The notes under the pieces are model-generated. The model did not search any database. It was not told where the DNA came from and was given only the letters and a program-made list of their open reading frames with translations. This document shows, piece by piece, positions 1-6,203 of a stretch of 9,550 bases of DNA (its first letter is position 1; each line of letters starts with the position of its first letter). The translations under genes and the position numbers were made by a program. This DNA is from an uncultured Collinsella sp. Lineage in GTDB: Bacteria; Actinomycetota; Coriobacteriia; Coriobacteriales; Coriobacteriaceae. The stretch spans positions 1-9,550 of the forward strand of contig UREZ01000073.1 of assembly GCA_900547025.1 (NCBI GenBank), written 5' to 3'.

Positions 1-1185
1 CTTTGCCATGTCCACATTCTTCTCCTCGCTCAACGCCCAGTCGCTCGTACTCATGCGGCTCGCGCTCATGCTGCTGGCGGCTTTCGGGCTTTCGCGCGTC
101 GCCAAGCTGCTCAAGCTGCCCGCAAAGCCAAGCGCCTCACGCGGAGCCGAACCCATATACAGCGAATTATTGGGACTCTGGAAGATCGACGTGCCGCACG
201 ACATAAACGCGACGCAGCACACAATCATCAAGATGGAAGAGTGCTCGTCAAGCGTGCTCACCGCAAAGAGACCGCACACGTACACGCCCAGGCCAACGGC
301 CGTGGGCGCTTCACAACCAACACGGTCGGACACCGAGCCCGAAAGCGGGCCCACAAAGGCATTCACGACCGGCATCGCCAAAAACAACAGGCCGGAGATA
401 TCGGAGCTAAAGCCGTGGGCATCCTGAAAGTAGAACGGCAGCACAAACTCGGAGGCACCGATACCCACGAACACGATAAGCATGCAAGCCAGGTTAATCG
501 TGAAAGCCGAGCTCGCAAAGCAGCGACGCGCCGCCTCTGTCAACGGCATAGGGCGTTCGCCAGCCTCCGGCTTCACATGCGGCAGCGTATAGAGTCCCAC
601 GATAAACGAGATTACGCCAATAGGCAGGTTGATGAGGAAGATGCTCTCCCAGGGAAAGCTCGCCACCAGCACGCCGCCGAGCACGGGGCCGCACATCATG
701 CCAAGAGCCACAAAGGTCGCCAGAATGCCCATGGCACGGCCGCGCTCACGCGCCGGAAACGACTCGGTGATGATGCCCATATTGTTGGCCATCGCGGCGG
801 CACAGCCAATGCCCTGCACGAAACGCGCCAAGATAAGCACCTCGAGCGAAGCCGAAAGCCCGCAAAGCAACGAGCCACCCGTAAAGACGATTACACCAAG
901 CTGGAACACATTCACCTTGCCGCGCACATCGCCCAAGCGGCCAAACGGCAGCATGGCGACGCACGTCGCGAGCAGATACACCGAGCTCACGAGCTGAATG
1001 CGGTCGAGACCCACCCCCAGCTCCTTTTGCATCACTGGGAGCGCCACCGTCACGATGCTCGCATCCAGACACGCCATAAAGGTCATGACGAGCACGGTGA
1101 ACAGAATCGCCCATTTATTCTTACCGTGGGTGTCGCCCTCTAGGGCAATGTGTTCGCGGCGCAGCTGCTCGGCAGTTTTCTCCAT
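1..1185 (-). CDS. MFS drug:H+ antiporter (DHA2/EmrB-like), 3'-truncated
   Basis: Inner-membrane transporter of the major facilitator superfamily, probably proton-driven efflux; the substrate cannot be read from sequence. The ATG at 1185-1183 has an AAAGGA SD a few bases upstream. Visible motifs: LDASIVTVALP at residues 40-50 (typical of the 14-TM DHA2 group), motif A GRLGDVRGK at 82-90, ARFVQGIG at 120-127 and motif C GMMCGPVLGG at 162-171, followed by repeated hydrophobic segments. Family-like sequence continues to about residue 355-361 (GFAGSLSSLA). The last ~34 residues before the window edge are polar and look like antisense translation of another gene, where more membrane segments are expected. 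The family is usually 450-500 residues, so the C-terminus is missing. The gene lies downstream of metY on the same strand, separated by a hairpin terminator. MFS assignment is secure; substrate is not. Confidence 0.85.
   Translation of the reverse strand, partial: MEKTAEQLRREHIALEGDTHGKNKWAILFTVLVMTFMACLDASIVTVALPVMQKELGVGLDRIQLVSSVYLLATCVAMLPFGRLGDVRGKVNVFQLGVIVFTGGSLLCGLSASLEVLILARFVQGIGCAAAMANNMGIITESFPARERGRAMGILATFVALGMMCGPVLGGVLVASFPWESIFLINLPIGVISFIVGLYTLPHVKPEAGERPMPLTEAARRCFASSAFTINLACMLIVFVGIGASEFVLPFYFQDAHGFSSDISGLLFLAMPVVNAFVGPLSGSVSDRVGCEAPTAVGLGVYVCGLFAVSTLDEHSSILMIVCCVAFMSCGTSIFQSPNNSLYMGSAPREALGFAGSLSSLATRESPKAASSMSASRMSTSDWALSEEKNVDMAK
8..124 (+). pseudogene. 5' fragment of a CPA2-type cation:proton antiporter
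   Basis: Read on the plus strand from the ATG at 8, the first ~38 codons give an amphipathic start followed by RLALMLLAAFGLSRVAKLL and KLPA. This resembles the N-terminal helix and the conserved K-LPAVTGYI entry of CPA2/KefB-type Na+(K+)/H+ antiporters. After LPA (about nt 123) the expected V-T-G-Y-I-L-A-G does not follow; the reading changes to polar sequence antisense to the MFS gene. It is therefore a broken fragment, not a complete gene. Only seven bases precede the ATG, so no SD can be judged. The alternative is that this is a chance open frame opposite the transporter, but the MFS strand loses membrane-protein character exactly where this one gains it. Confidence 0.45.
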
Positions 1186-1210
1186 GTATATCCTTTCTAT
1201 CGTGCAACGC

Positions 1211-1257
1211 AAAAACGGGACCCCAATCGCCTACAAACGGACACGATCGGGGTCCCG
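1211..1257 (-). terminator. Intrinsic terminator downstream of metY
   Basis: Arms at 1216-1229 and 1244-1257 pair over 14 positions, with one G-U wobble when read as minus-strand RNA. The loop is 14 nt. A run of five U (complement of A1211-1215) follows directly on the minus strand. It lies ~70 nt after the metY stop and ends only 25 nt before the MFS start codon, so it also sits in any readthrough leader of the MFS gene. Confidence 0.8.
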
Positions 1258-1326
1258 CCTACGGAATCGGAACTATGAGGACGTCGTCAGCCGAAAAGCC
1301 GTCCCACGCCTCGCACGCACGCTAGC

Positions 1327-2610
1327 CTAGCACTGCTCGAGCGCCTGCTCAAGGTCGGCAATCAGGTCGGCCGTGTCCTCGAGGCCGCACGACAGGCGCA
1401 CCATGTCAGCGGAGATGCCACAGGCGATGAGCTCTTCATCGTTCATCTGGCGGTGCGTGGCATTAGCGGGATGCAGGCAGCACGTGCGGGCGTCGGCAAC
1501 GTGCGTGGCGATCTGGGCAAGCTTGAGGCTCTTCATAAAGGTCTCGGCCGCCGCGCGACCACCGTTAAAGCCAAAGCTCACAACGCCGCAGGTACCGTTG
1601 GGCATGTACTTCTGAGCCATGTCATAGTACTTATCGCCCTCCAGACCCGGATAGCTCACGAAGCGCACCTTGGGATGGCTCTGCAGGAACTTGGCAACGG
1701 CCAGGCCGTTCTCACAATGACGCGGCATGCGCACGTGCAGGCTCTCGAGCGAGCTGTTCAGGAAGAATGCCGCCTGCGGGTTCTGCATGGGACCAAGATC
1801 GCGCATGAGCTGCGCGGTGGCCTTGGTAATAAAGGCGCCCTCGCGACCGAACTTCTCGGCATACGTCACGCCGTGATAGCTCTCGTCAGGCGTGGTGAGA
1901 CCCGGGAACTTGTCCGCATGGGCCATCCAGTCAAACTGGCCGTGGTCGACGATCACGCCGCCCAGGTAGGCCGCATGTCCATCCATGTACTTGGTGGTGG
2001 AGTGCGTAACGATGTCGGCGCCCCACTCAAAAGGACGGCACATCACGGGCGTCGGGAAGGTGTTGTCGACCATCAGCGGTACGCCGTGGTCGTGCGCGGC
2101 CTTGGCAAAGCGCTCAATATCGAGCACGGCAAGGGCGGGATTGGCGATCGTCTCGCCAAAGACGAGCTTGGTGTTGGGTTGGAAGGCTGCCTCGAGCTCT
2201 TCGTCGGTGCAGTCGGGGGCAACGAACGTGCAGGTCAAGCCCATACGACCCATGGTATGGGCAAGCAGGTTGTAGGTACCGCCGTAGATGGCAGAGCTTG
2301 CGACCACGTGATCGCCGGCACCGGCCACGTTAAAAATCGCGAGGAAGTTCGCAGCCATGCCCGAGCTCGTGAGCATCGCAGCGGTACCGCCCTCCATCTC
2401 GCAGATCTTGGCGGCAACCAAATCGCACGTGGGGTTCTGCAGACGGCTGTAGAAATAGCCCGACTCCTCTAGGTCAAACAGCTTGCCCATGTGCTCCGAC
2501 GTGTCGTACTTCCACGTGGTGGACTGGTAAATGGGCACCTGGCGCGGCTCCGCATCTCCCGGGTGATAGCCGCCCTGAACACATGTAGTACCGATGGTCT
2601 GCTCGCTCAT
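1327..2610 (-). CDS. metY: O-acetylhomoserine sulfhydrylase (O-acetylhomoserine aminocarboxypropyltransferase)
   Basis: Cytosolic PLP enzyme of the Cys/Met metabolism family. It joins O-acetyl-L-homoserine with sulfide to give L-homocysteine and acetate (direct sulfhydrylation route to methionine). The 427-residue length is normal. The N-terminus TTCVQGGY, YSRLQNPT around residues 54-61 (tyrosine and arginine for cofactor phosphate), SSGMAA near 82-87, VDNTFPTP at 181-188 and the lysine motif THSTTKYMDGH with Lys207 as the Schiff-base residue are all visible. The C-terminal SCGLEDTADLIADLEQAL is typical of the family. The start ATG at 2610 follows AAGGGAG at good spacing. The gene appears monocistronic, with its own promoter and terminator, and is divergent from the cysteine-rich protein gene at 2841. 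Cystathionine gamma-synthase or methionine gamma-lyase are related alternatives; length and motifs favour MetY. Confidence 0.92.
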   Translation of the reverse strand: MSEQTIGTTCVQGGYHPGDAEPRQVPIYQSTTWKYDTSEHMGKLFDLEESGYFYSRLQNPTCDLVAAKICEMEGGTAAMLTSSGMAANFLAIFNVAGAGDHVVASSAIYGGTYNLLAHTMGRMGLTCTFVAPDCTDEELEAAFQPNTKLVFGETIANPALAVLDIERFAKAAHDHGVPLMVDNTFPTPVMCRPFEWGADIVTHSTTKYMDGHAAYLGGVIVDHGQFDWMAHADKFPGLTTPDESYHGVTYAEKFGREGAFITKATAQLMRDLGPMQNPQAAFFLNSSLESLHVRMPRHCENGLAVAKFLQSHPKVRFVSYPGLEGDKYYDMAQKYMPNGTCGVVSFGFNGGRAAAETFMKSLKLAQIATHVADARTCCLHPANATHRQMNDEELIACGISADMVRLSCGLEDTADLIADLEQALEQC

Positions 2611-2648
2611 ATCTAGCTCCCTTGCCTGGGTTACGTTTTATTCGGTTC

Positions 2649-2677
2649 ACGATACCGCTACCCTGCACCCCTCTCAA
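2649..2677 (-). promoter_or_regulatory. Candidate sigma-70-type promoter of metY
   Basis: On the minus strand TTGAGA (2677-2672, five of six to TTGACA) is followed after exactly 17 nt by TATCGT (2654-2649, four of six to TATAAT). Transcription would start about 30 nt upstream of the metY ATG. No SAM or cobalamin riboswitch fits in this short leader. Confidence 0.5.
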
Positions 2678-2796
2678 CCCATCCCAAAGGTAGGTAATGG
2701 GACTAATTGATCAGGGGTATTTATCTCAAGCCTTGGGCATTTGCTCGATAGTTAAAAATGAGGCATACACGAAGCTCTCGATGATTACATGCACCG

Positions 2797-2834
2797 TCAC
2801 GGGTACCATAGGCGGGTACACCGTGAACAAGGAG
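2797..2834 (+). promoter_or_regulatory. Hairpin adjoining the SD of the C_GCAxxG_C_C gene
   Basis: Arms 2797-2807 (TCACGGGTACC) and 2815-2826 (GGTACACCGTGA) form 11 base pairs with one bulged A (2820) and a 7-nt loop. The SD AAGGAG (2829-2834) starts two bases after the stem, and the ATG is at 2841. GGGTAC also occurs as a direct repeat. It could be a translational control hairpin or, less likely because of the bulge, a dimeric operator. Confidence 0.5.
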
Positions 2835-2840
2835 ACAACG

Positions 2841-3287
2841 ATGAAGCAAATCGATACAGCCCAACTCGACATCACCGCCTGCCAGGCTCAGGCTGCCGAA
2901 TACCACGCCCGTGGCTTTAACTGCGCACAGGCCGTCGCCTGCACGCTCGCGCCCGCCGTCGGGCTCGATCCCCAGACCGCCTTCACCCTCACCGAAGGCT
3001 TTGGCGCCGGCATGGGCGGCATGACCGAAACCTGCGGCGCCATCTCGGGCGCCGTGGCCATCATGGGCTTTGTAATGAGCGACGGCATGGAAAACCCCAA
3101 GACTAAGGGCCAGACCTACAAGCTGTCGCGCGAAATCGCCAAGCGTTTTGGCGAGAAGAACACGACGACCGTCTGCGGTACGCTCAAGGGCATCGGATCG
3201 GATAAGGGTCCGCTCCGCAGCTGCCCCGGTTGCATCGACGATGCCGTCGAGATCGCCTGCGATGTGCTAAAGCAGCTCGCCGAGTAG
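2841..3287 (+). CDS. C_GCAxxG_C_C family putative redox protein
   Basis: 148-residue cytosolic protein of the C_GCAxxG_C_C family (PF09719/TIGR01909 type), thought to be redox-active through conserved cysteines; substrate and partner are unknown. Visible signatures: GFNCAQAV at 25-32 (Cys28), the glycine-rich EGFGAGMGGM at 52-61, the CGAISG motif at 65-70, Cys112 in VCGTLKG, and Cys128/Cys131 in SCPGC. There are eight cysteines in total, no signal peptide and no membrane segment. The ATG at 2841 is chosen because AAGGAG lies six bases upstream and family similarity begins soon after. The frame is open further upstream to 2697, but that extension has no protein-like character and would swallow the regulatory region. 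The gene is divergent from metY, and a link to sulfur metabolism is plausible but inferred. Confidence 0.88.
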   Translation: MKQIDTAQLDITACQAQAAEYHARGFNCAQAVACTLAPAVGLDPQTAFTLTEGFGAGMGGMTETCGAISGAVAIMGFVMSDGMENPKTKGQTYKLSREIAKRFGEKNTTTVCGTLKGIGSDKGPLRSCPGCIDDAVEIACDVLKQLAE

Positions 3288-3300
3288 ACGGCATCAACAG

Positions 3301-3351
3301 AAAACGACGGCCGGCGCGCTTGGGATCCATCCAAAAGCACGCCGGCCGTCG
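3301..3351 (-). terminator. Terminator between convergent genes (best for yigZ)
   Basis: Perfect 12-bp arms at 3305-3316 and 3340-3351 (CGACGGCCGGCG and its complement); the 23-nt interior can fold further. On the minus strand the stem is followed by UUUU (complement of A3301-3304), so it terminates yigZ. On the plus strand it lies 17 nt after the upstream gene's stop but has no U run. Confidence 0.7.
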
Positions 3352-3354
3352 CCG

Positions 3355-3993
3355 TTAGAACTCGGCAAATTCGGGAGCGCCGGCCTCAATCTCCTCGCGC
3401 CCCGCCATAAGCTCGCGCATCTTGGCGCAAAACGGCTCCTGCTCCCCCGCCTTAAACACCAAATGAATTGTCACGGCATCCGCGTAATCGGTATCCGAAA
3501 CCTTGGCACCCGAATCCTGCGCCAAACGAAGCACCTGCTCATACTGCGGATAGGCCACGTGCACGTCAACAGGCACGACGCTCGTCATCTCGACGATCTG
3601 CCCGGCCTCCTGAGCCGCGGCCACCGCCGCCTGCGTCGCCGCAGTATAGGCGCGCACCAAGCCACCAGGCCCTAACAGCGTGCCGCCAAAATAGCGCGTC
3701 ACTACGCAGCAAACATTTTTGAGCCCCGCGCCGCGCAGCACCTCGAGCGTCGGCATACCACTCGTGCGGCTCGGCTCGCCATCATCGCTCTGGCGCTCGC
3801 GTCCATCGACCAAAATCCACGCGGGAACATTGTGTCGAGCGTCGTAATGACGCTTGCGAACCATCTCAATAAAGGCATTCGCCTCATCCTCGGACTCAAT
3901 ATGGACCAGCTGAGCAATAAACCGACTCTTGCGGTCCACAAACTCGCCCGAAGCCTCAATATTCGATTGCAGAGTAAAATAGCTGTCCAACAA
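3355..3993 (-). CDS. yigZ: YigZ/IMPACT family protein
   Basis: 212-residue cytosolic protein of the UPF0029/IMPACT family. Bacterial YigZ has an N-terminal Impact fold and a C-terminal ferredoxin-like DUF1949 domain; its cellular role is not firmly established. Signatures: DDGEPSRTSGMPTLEVL at 70-86 and the diagnostic RYFGGTLLGPGGLVRAY at 100-116; the C-terminal domain runs from about 140 to 205. No ATG fits. The start is a TTG, either at 3993 or the adjacent codon at 3990. GAGGGG lies five bases before the first TTG, and the frame is closed by TGA at 4002-4000. It is convergent with the gene ending at 3287 and probably monocistronic. Confidence 0.9.
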   Translation of the reverse strand: MLDSYFTLQSNIEASGEFVDRKSRFIAQLVHIESEDEANAFIEMVRKRHYDARHNVPAWILVDGRERQSDDGEPSRTSGMPTLEVLRGAGLKNVCCVVTRYFGGTLLGPGGLVRAYTAATQAAVAAAQEAGQIVEMTSVVPVDVHVAYPQYEQVLRLAQDSGAKVSDTDYADAVTIHLVFKAGEQEPFCAKMRELMAGREEIEAGAPEFAEF

Positions 3994-4030
3994 AGCCCCT
4001 CAAACACAAGCAAAGCAACAAACAGCCTCA

Positions 4031-4036
4031 ATAATA
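4031..4036 (-). promoter_or_regulatory. Possible -10 box for yigZ
   Basis: TATTAT (minus strand, 4036-4031) matches five of six -10 positions and would start transcription about 30 nt before the TTG start. No convincing -35 hexamer is seen at the right distance. Weak call. Confidence 0.25.
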
Positions 4037-4099
4037 CGGCAAAGACAGCACCGTTGCCCTCGCCAACAAGAGCGGAAACGCCAATGATGCCGTCACCAA

Positions 4100-4187
4100 C
4101 AGCGAGAACCCGTCAGCGCGAGCAAGGTGCCTTGAAAAACGAGATTGCAACAGAAATGAGGCTGCCGATGACTAGGCAAAAACAGCG
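4100..4187. repeat. Degenerate copy of the CAGCG-flanked hairpin repeat
   Basis: Bounded by CAGCGA at 4100-4105 and CAGCG at 4183-4187. Its left half (GAGCAAGGTGCCTTGAAAAA from about 4119) nearly matches the left half of the copy at 7294-7407 (GAGCAATGTGCCTTGAAAGA from 7313). TGCCT and AGGCA close an inner stem, as in that copy, and GCCGATGA corresponds to the right-hand core motif CCGACGA. The outer arms pair only partly (CCGTC with GACGG, the latter just beyond the right end). It shares its right CAGCG with the intact copy at 4183. Confidence 0.5.
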
Positions 4188-4297
4188 AGACGGCGTCAGC
4201 TGAGTCGATTTGGCCCGAAAAAGAAGGGAGCACGCCTTATGGCGGCGACCGACGAATGAGCGCCAAATCGGCCAGCTGACGCCGTCGCAGCGTCAAC
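4183..4297. repeat. CAGCG-flanked long-hairpin repeat, copy 1
   Basis: 115-nt element. Left arm 4189-4214 and right arm 4262-4286 pair over 23 bp (14 perfect, a small internal loop, then 9 perfect). The core at 4215-4261 contains GAAAAAGAAGGGA, a small GCCTTATGGC hairpin and CCGACGAATGA. These match the core of the copy at 7294-7407, whereas the arms are different. Ends are CAGCGA on the left and GCAGCGTCAAC on the right. It begins a few bases after the 3' end of rnpB. On the rnpB strand a U5 run follows, but six bases beyond the stem, so it is not a canonical terminator. Confidence 0.7.
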
Positions 4298-4301
4298 ATA
4301 G

Positions 4302-4668
4302 TTGCCAAGTGGGCCTATAAGCCGGGTTCTGTCGTGAACGGTCATTTATCTTGTTTGCACGTTACCATGCAGCTCCACGCACGCTACCCGAACGCGGACC
4401 GGGCCGGCCCATAGCGTTCCTATTCGCGCTTGCTCCGGATGGGGCTTGCCAAGCCGCCGTGTTGCCACGACGCTGGTGGTCTCTTACACCACCGTTTCAG
4501 CTTTTCCCTTTACGCCTTGCGGCGCAGGTGGGAGTCTTCTTTTCTGCGGCGCTTTCCGTCGGATCACTCCGCCCGGCCGTTAGCCGGCATCCCGCCCTCT
4601 GGAGCCCGGACTTTCCTCACGCGTGCTGCAAGCAGCACATCGCGCGACCGTCTGGCCCACTCAGCAGT
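4302..4668 (-). ncRNA. rnpB: RNase P RNA, bacterial class A
   Basis: Catalytic RNA of ribonuclease P, which removes tRNA 5' leaders. The two universally conserved halves of the P4 region are present: GAGGAAAGTCCGGGCTCCA (minus strand, 4618-4600) and ACAGAACCCGGCTTATAGGC (4332-4313). The ends are set by helix P1, in which TGCTGAGTGGGCC (4666-4654) pairs with GGCCCACTTGGCA (4315-4303). The resulting ~365 nt is normal for class A. The 5' end agrees with a -10 box seven bases upstream. Ends are good to within a few bases. The hairpin repeat lies directly downstream. Confidence 0.95.
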
Positions 4669-4673
4669 GCAAG

Positions 4674-4702
4674 AGTGTAGCACACCGTTGCCGCAGGCAA
4701 TG
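4674..4702 (-). promoter_or_regulatory. rnpB promoter
   Basis: TACACT (minus, 4679-4674; four of six to TATAAT) sits seven bases before the inferred RNA 5' end. The -35 is weaker: CATTGC at 17-nt spacing, or TTGCCT at 15. The -10 is supported mainly by its position. Confidence 0.55.
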
Positions 4703-4802
4703 GCACAACACAAGCGTTCGACACGATAAACCAAGAACCGCGCTATGCAGTACAATAGAGTCGTCGATGGGCAACGTCGTCAGTCGAGACGCGACCGCGC
4801 TC

Positions 4803-4877
4803 CGCACCCCTCCGTCTACTCGGTGCGTTCCCGCCTCCTCCCCGAGGCGGGATGTCGGCATTTTTCATGCACCGACA
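4803..4877. other. Cluster of three hairpins between rnpB and rpsA
   Basis: Three successive hairpins: 4803-4808 with 4822-4827 (CGCACC/GGTGCG); 4829-4837 with 4844-4852 (9 bp, TCCCGCCTC/GAGGCGGGA); and 4853-4861 with 4867-4877 (TGTCGG/CCGACA plus three inner pairs, with a CA bulge). A TACAAT box lies upstream on the plus strand at 4751-4756, but without a -35. No protein-like reading frame is seen. It may be a small RNA on either strand, or leftover repeat sequence. Confidence 0.35.
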
Positions 4878-4899
4878 ACCCAATAGCCTGTGAACAGCC

Positions 4900-4931
4900 C
4901 GGGCAGCATTGCGCACGGGCAGCATCGCGCA
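4900..4931. repeat. 16-bp tandem duplication
   Basis: Two abutting copies, 4900-4915 (CGGGCAGCATTGCGCA) and 4916-4931 (CGGGCAGCATCGCGCA), differ at one base. They lie just beyond the rpsA terminator in non-coding sequence. Function unknown; simple slippage is the likely origin. Confidence 0.7.
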
Positions 4932-4947
4932 CCTCAGCAACAAATGC

Positions 4948-4981
4948 AAAAAGGGACCCGTCCATTGCGGACGGATCCCTT
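4948..4981 (-). terminator. rpsA intrinsic terminator
   Basis: Arms 4951-4963 and 4969-4981 pair over 13 positions with one G-U wobble on the minus strand and a 5-nt loop. U5 (complement of A4948-4952) follows at the base of the stem. It ends rpsA transcription 25 nt past the stop and separates it from rnpB. Confidence 0.85.
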
Positions 4982-5005
4982 AAAACAAGTGATCGTCAAA
5001 CCGAT

Positions 5006-6172
5006 TTACTCGGCGTCGGTCTCCTCGTCCTTCTTCTCGGAAGGCAGCGGGGTAACCTCGATCTCGACGCCCAGAGTCTCAGCAGCAGACTTCATGGACA
5101 GGGAGATACGACGACGGTCGAGGTCAATCTCCATGACCTTGACCTGAACCTTGTCGCCCACGTGGGTGACCTGAGAAGGCTGATCGACGTGCTTGTTGGC
5201 CATCTCGGAGATGTGCACCAGGCCCTCGATGCCCTCGCCCAGGTCGACGAAAGCGCCGAACGGGACAAGCTTGGTCACAGTGCCCTCGACGATAGCGCCG
5301 ACGGGGTACTTCTTGACCAGTGCGCGCCACGGATCCTCGGTGGTCTGCTTGAGACCCAGGGAGATGCGCTCGCGGTTGAGATCGACGTCGAGAACCTCGA
5401 CCTCGACCTCCTGGCCGACCTTGACAACCTCGGAAGGATGGTTGACGTGGTTCCAGGAGAGCTCGGAGATGTGGATGAGGCCGTCGATACCGCCGAGGTC
5501 GACGAAGGCGCCGAAGTCGACGATGGAGGAAACGGTGCCCTGGAGACGCATGCCAGACTTGAGCTTGGACAGGATCTCGGAACGCTCGGCCTTACGGGAC
5601 TCCTCGAGCACGACGCGACGGGAGAGGACGACGTTGTTGCGGTTGCGGTCCATCTCGATAACGCGGGCCTCAATGCGGGTGCCCATGTAGGAGGTGAGGT
5701 CCTTGACGCGACGGAGGTCGACGAGGGAAGCGGGCAGGAAGCCACGCAGGCCGATGTCGAGGATCAGGCCGCCCTTGACAACCTCGATAACCTCGCCCTC
5801 GACGTTCTCGCCGGAGTTGAACTTCTCCTCGATGCGGTTCCAAGCACGCTCGTACTCGGCACGCTTCTTGGACAGGACCAGACGACCGTCCTTGTCCTCC
5901 TTCTGGAGAACCAGAGCCTCGATGGGATCACCGAGTGCAACGATGTCTGCAGGGTTAGCGTCCTTACGGATGGACAGCTCGCGGACCGGGATAACGCCCT
6001 CGGACTTGAATCCGATGTCAACGAGCACCTCGTCATGCTCGATCTTAACGACAGTGCCGTTAACGAGATCGCCCTCATCAAAGTCGGTAATCGTACCGTC
6101 GATGAGGTTGTTCATCTCCTCCTCGTTGACATCGTCAAGAGAGAAAATGGACGAGTTCTGAATCTCACTCAA
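5006..6172 (-). CDS. rpsA: 30S ribosomal protein S1
   Basis: RNA-binding protein of the small ribosomal subunit that helps mRNAs dock and unfold. At 388 residues with four S1 (OB-fold) domains, about 34-103, 121-186, 207-275 and 292-361, it has the shorter actinobacterial form rather than the six-domain form of Proteobacteria. Domains 3 and 4 carry the classic FGAFVDLG and GL(I/V)HISE signatures. The C-terminus is short and acidic (KKDEETDAE). The start is a TTG (6172-6170), with AAAGGGG seven bases upstream; the first ATG further in would remove ~19 residues before domain 1. It is monocistronic, with a ~200-nt or longer leader and a terminator. The leader can fold over the SD (see 6177-6203), consistent with autogenous control known for S1 elsewhere. 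Confidence 0.96.
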   Translation of the reverse strand: MSEIQNSSIFSLDDVNEEEMNNLIDGTITDFDEGDLVNGTVVKIEHDEVLVDIGFKSEGVIPVRELSIRKDANPADIVALGDPIEALVLQKEDKDGRLVLSKKRAEYERAWNRIEEKFNSGENVEGEVIEVVKGGLILDIGLRGFLPASLVDLRRVKDLTSYMGTRIEARVIEMDRNRNNVVLSRRVVLEESRKAERSEILSKLKSGMRLQGTVSSIVDFGAFVDLGGIDGLIHISELSWNHVNHPSEVVKVGQEVEVEVLDVDLNRERISLGLKQTTEDPWRALVKKYPVGAIVEGTVTKLVPFGAFVDLGEGIEGLVHISEMANKHVDQPSQVTHVGDKVQVKVMEIDLDRRRISLSMKSAAETLGVEIEVTPLPSEKKDEETDAE

Positions 6173-6176
6173 AGGT

Positions 6177-6203
6177 GGACCCCTTTCGAACTACGGGGCC
6201 CCG
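6177..6203 (-). promoter_or_regulatory. SD-masking hairpin in the rpsA leader
   Basis: On the minus strand GGGCCCC (6201-6195) pairs with GGGGTCC (6183-6177) over 7 bp (one G-U), with an 11-nt loop. The second arm contains the GGGG of the SD AAAGGGG (6186-6180) of rpsA. The first arm is also part of a perfect 10-bp palindrome, CGGGGCCCCG (6194-6203). Confidence 0.5.

Noticed and set aside
241..1143. 300-codon open frame on the plus strand
   Set aside because: Antisense shadow of the MFS transporter; basic, histidine-rich composition with no protein family character.
2697..2840. Longer start for the C_GCAxxG_C_C gene
   Set aside because: The extension lacks protein-like sequence, has no better SD and contains the hairpin; the ATG at 2841 has an ideal SD.
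4000..4200. Hydrophobic minus-strand reading upstream of yigZ (for example VGDGIIGVSALVGEG)
   Set aside because: It is interrupted by an in-frame stop, has no start with an SD, overlaps the degenerate repeat and runs out of frame into yigZ. It could be a decayed membrane protein but cannot be supported.
4183..4297. Simple rnpB terminator
   Set aside because: The U run is six bases past the stem, and the second copy of the element has no adjacent U5 run, so a plain intrinsic terminator does not explain the conserved core.
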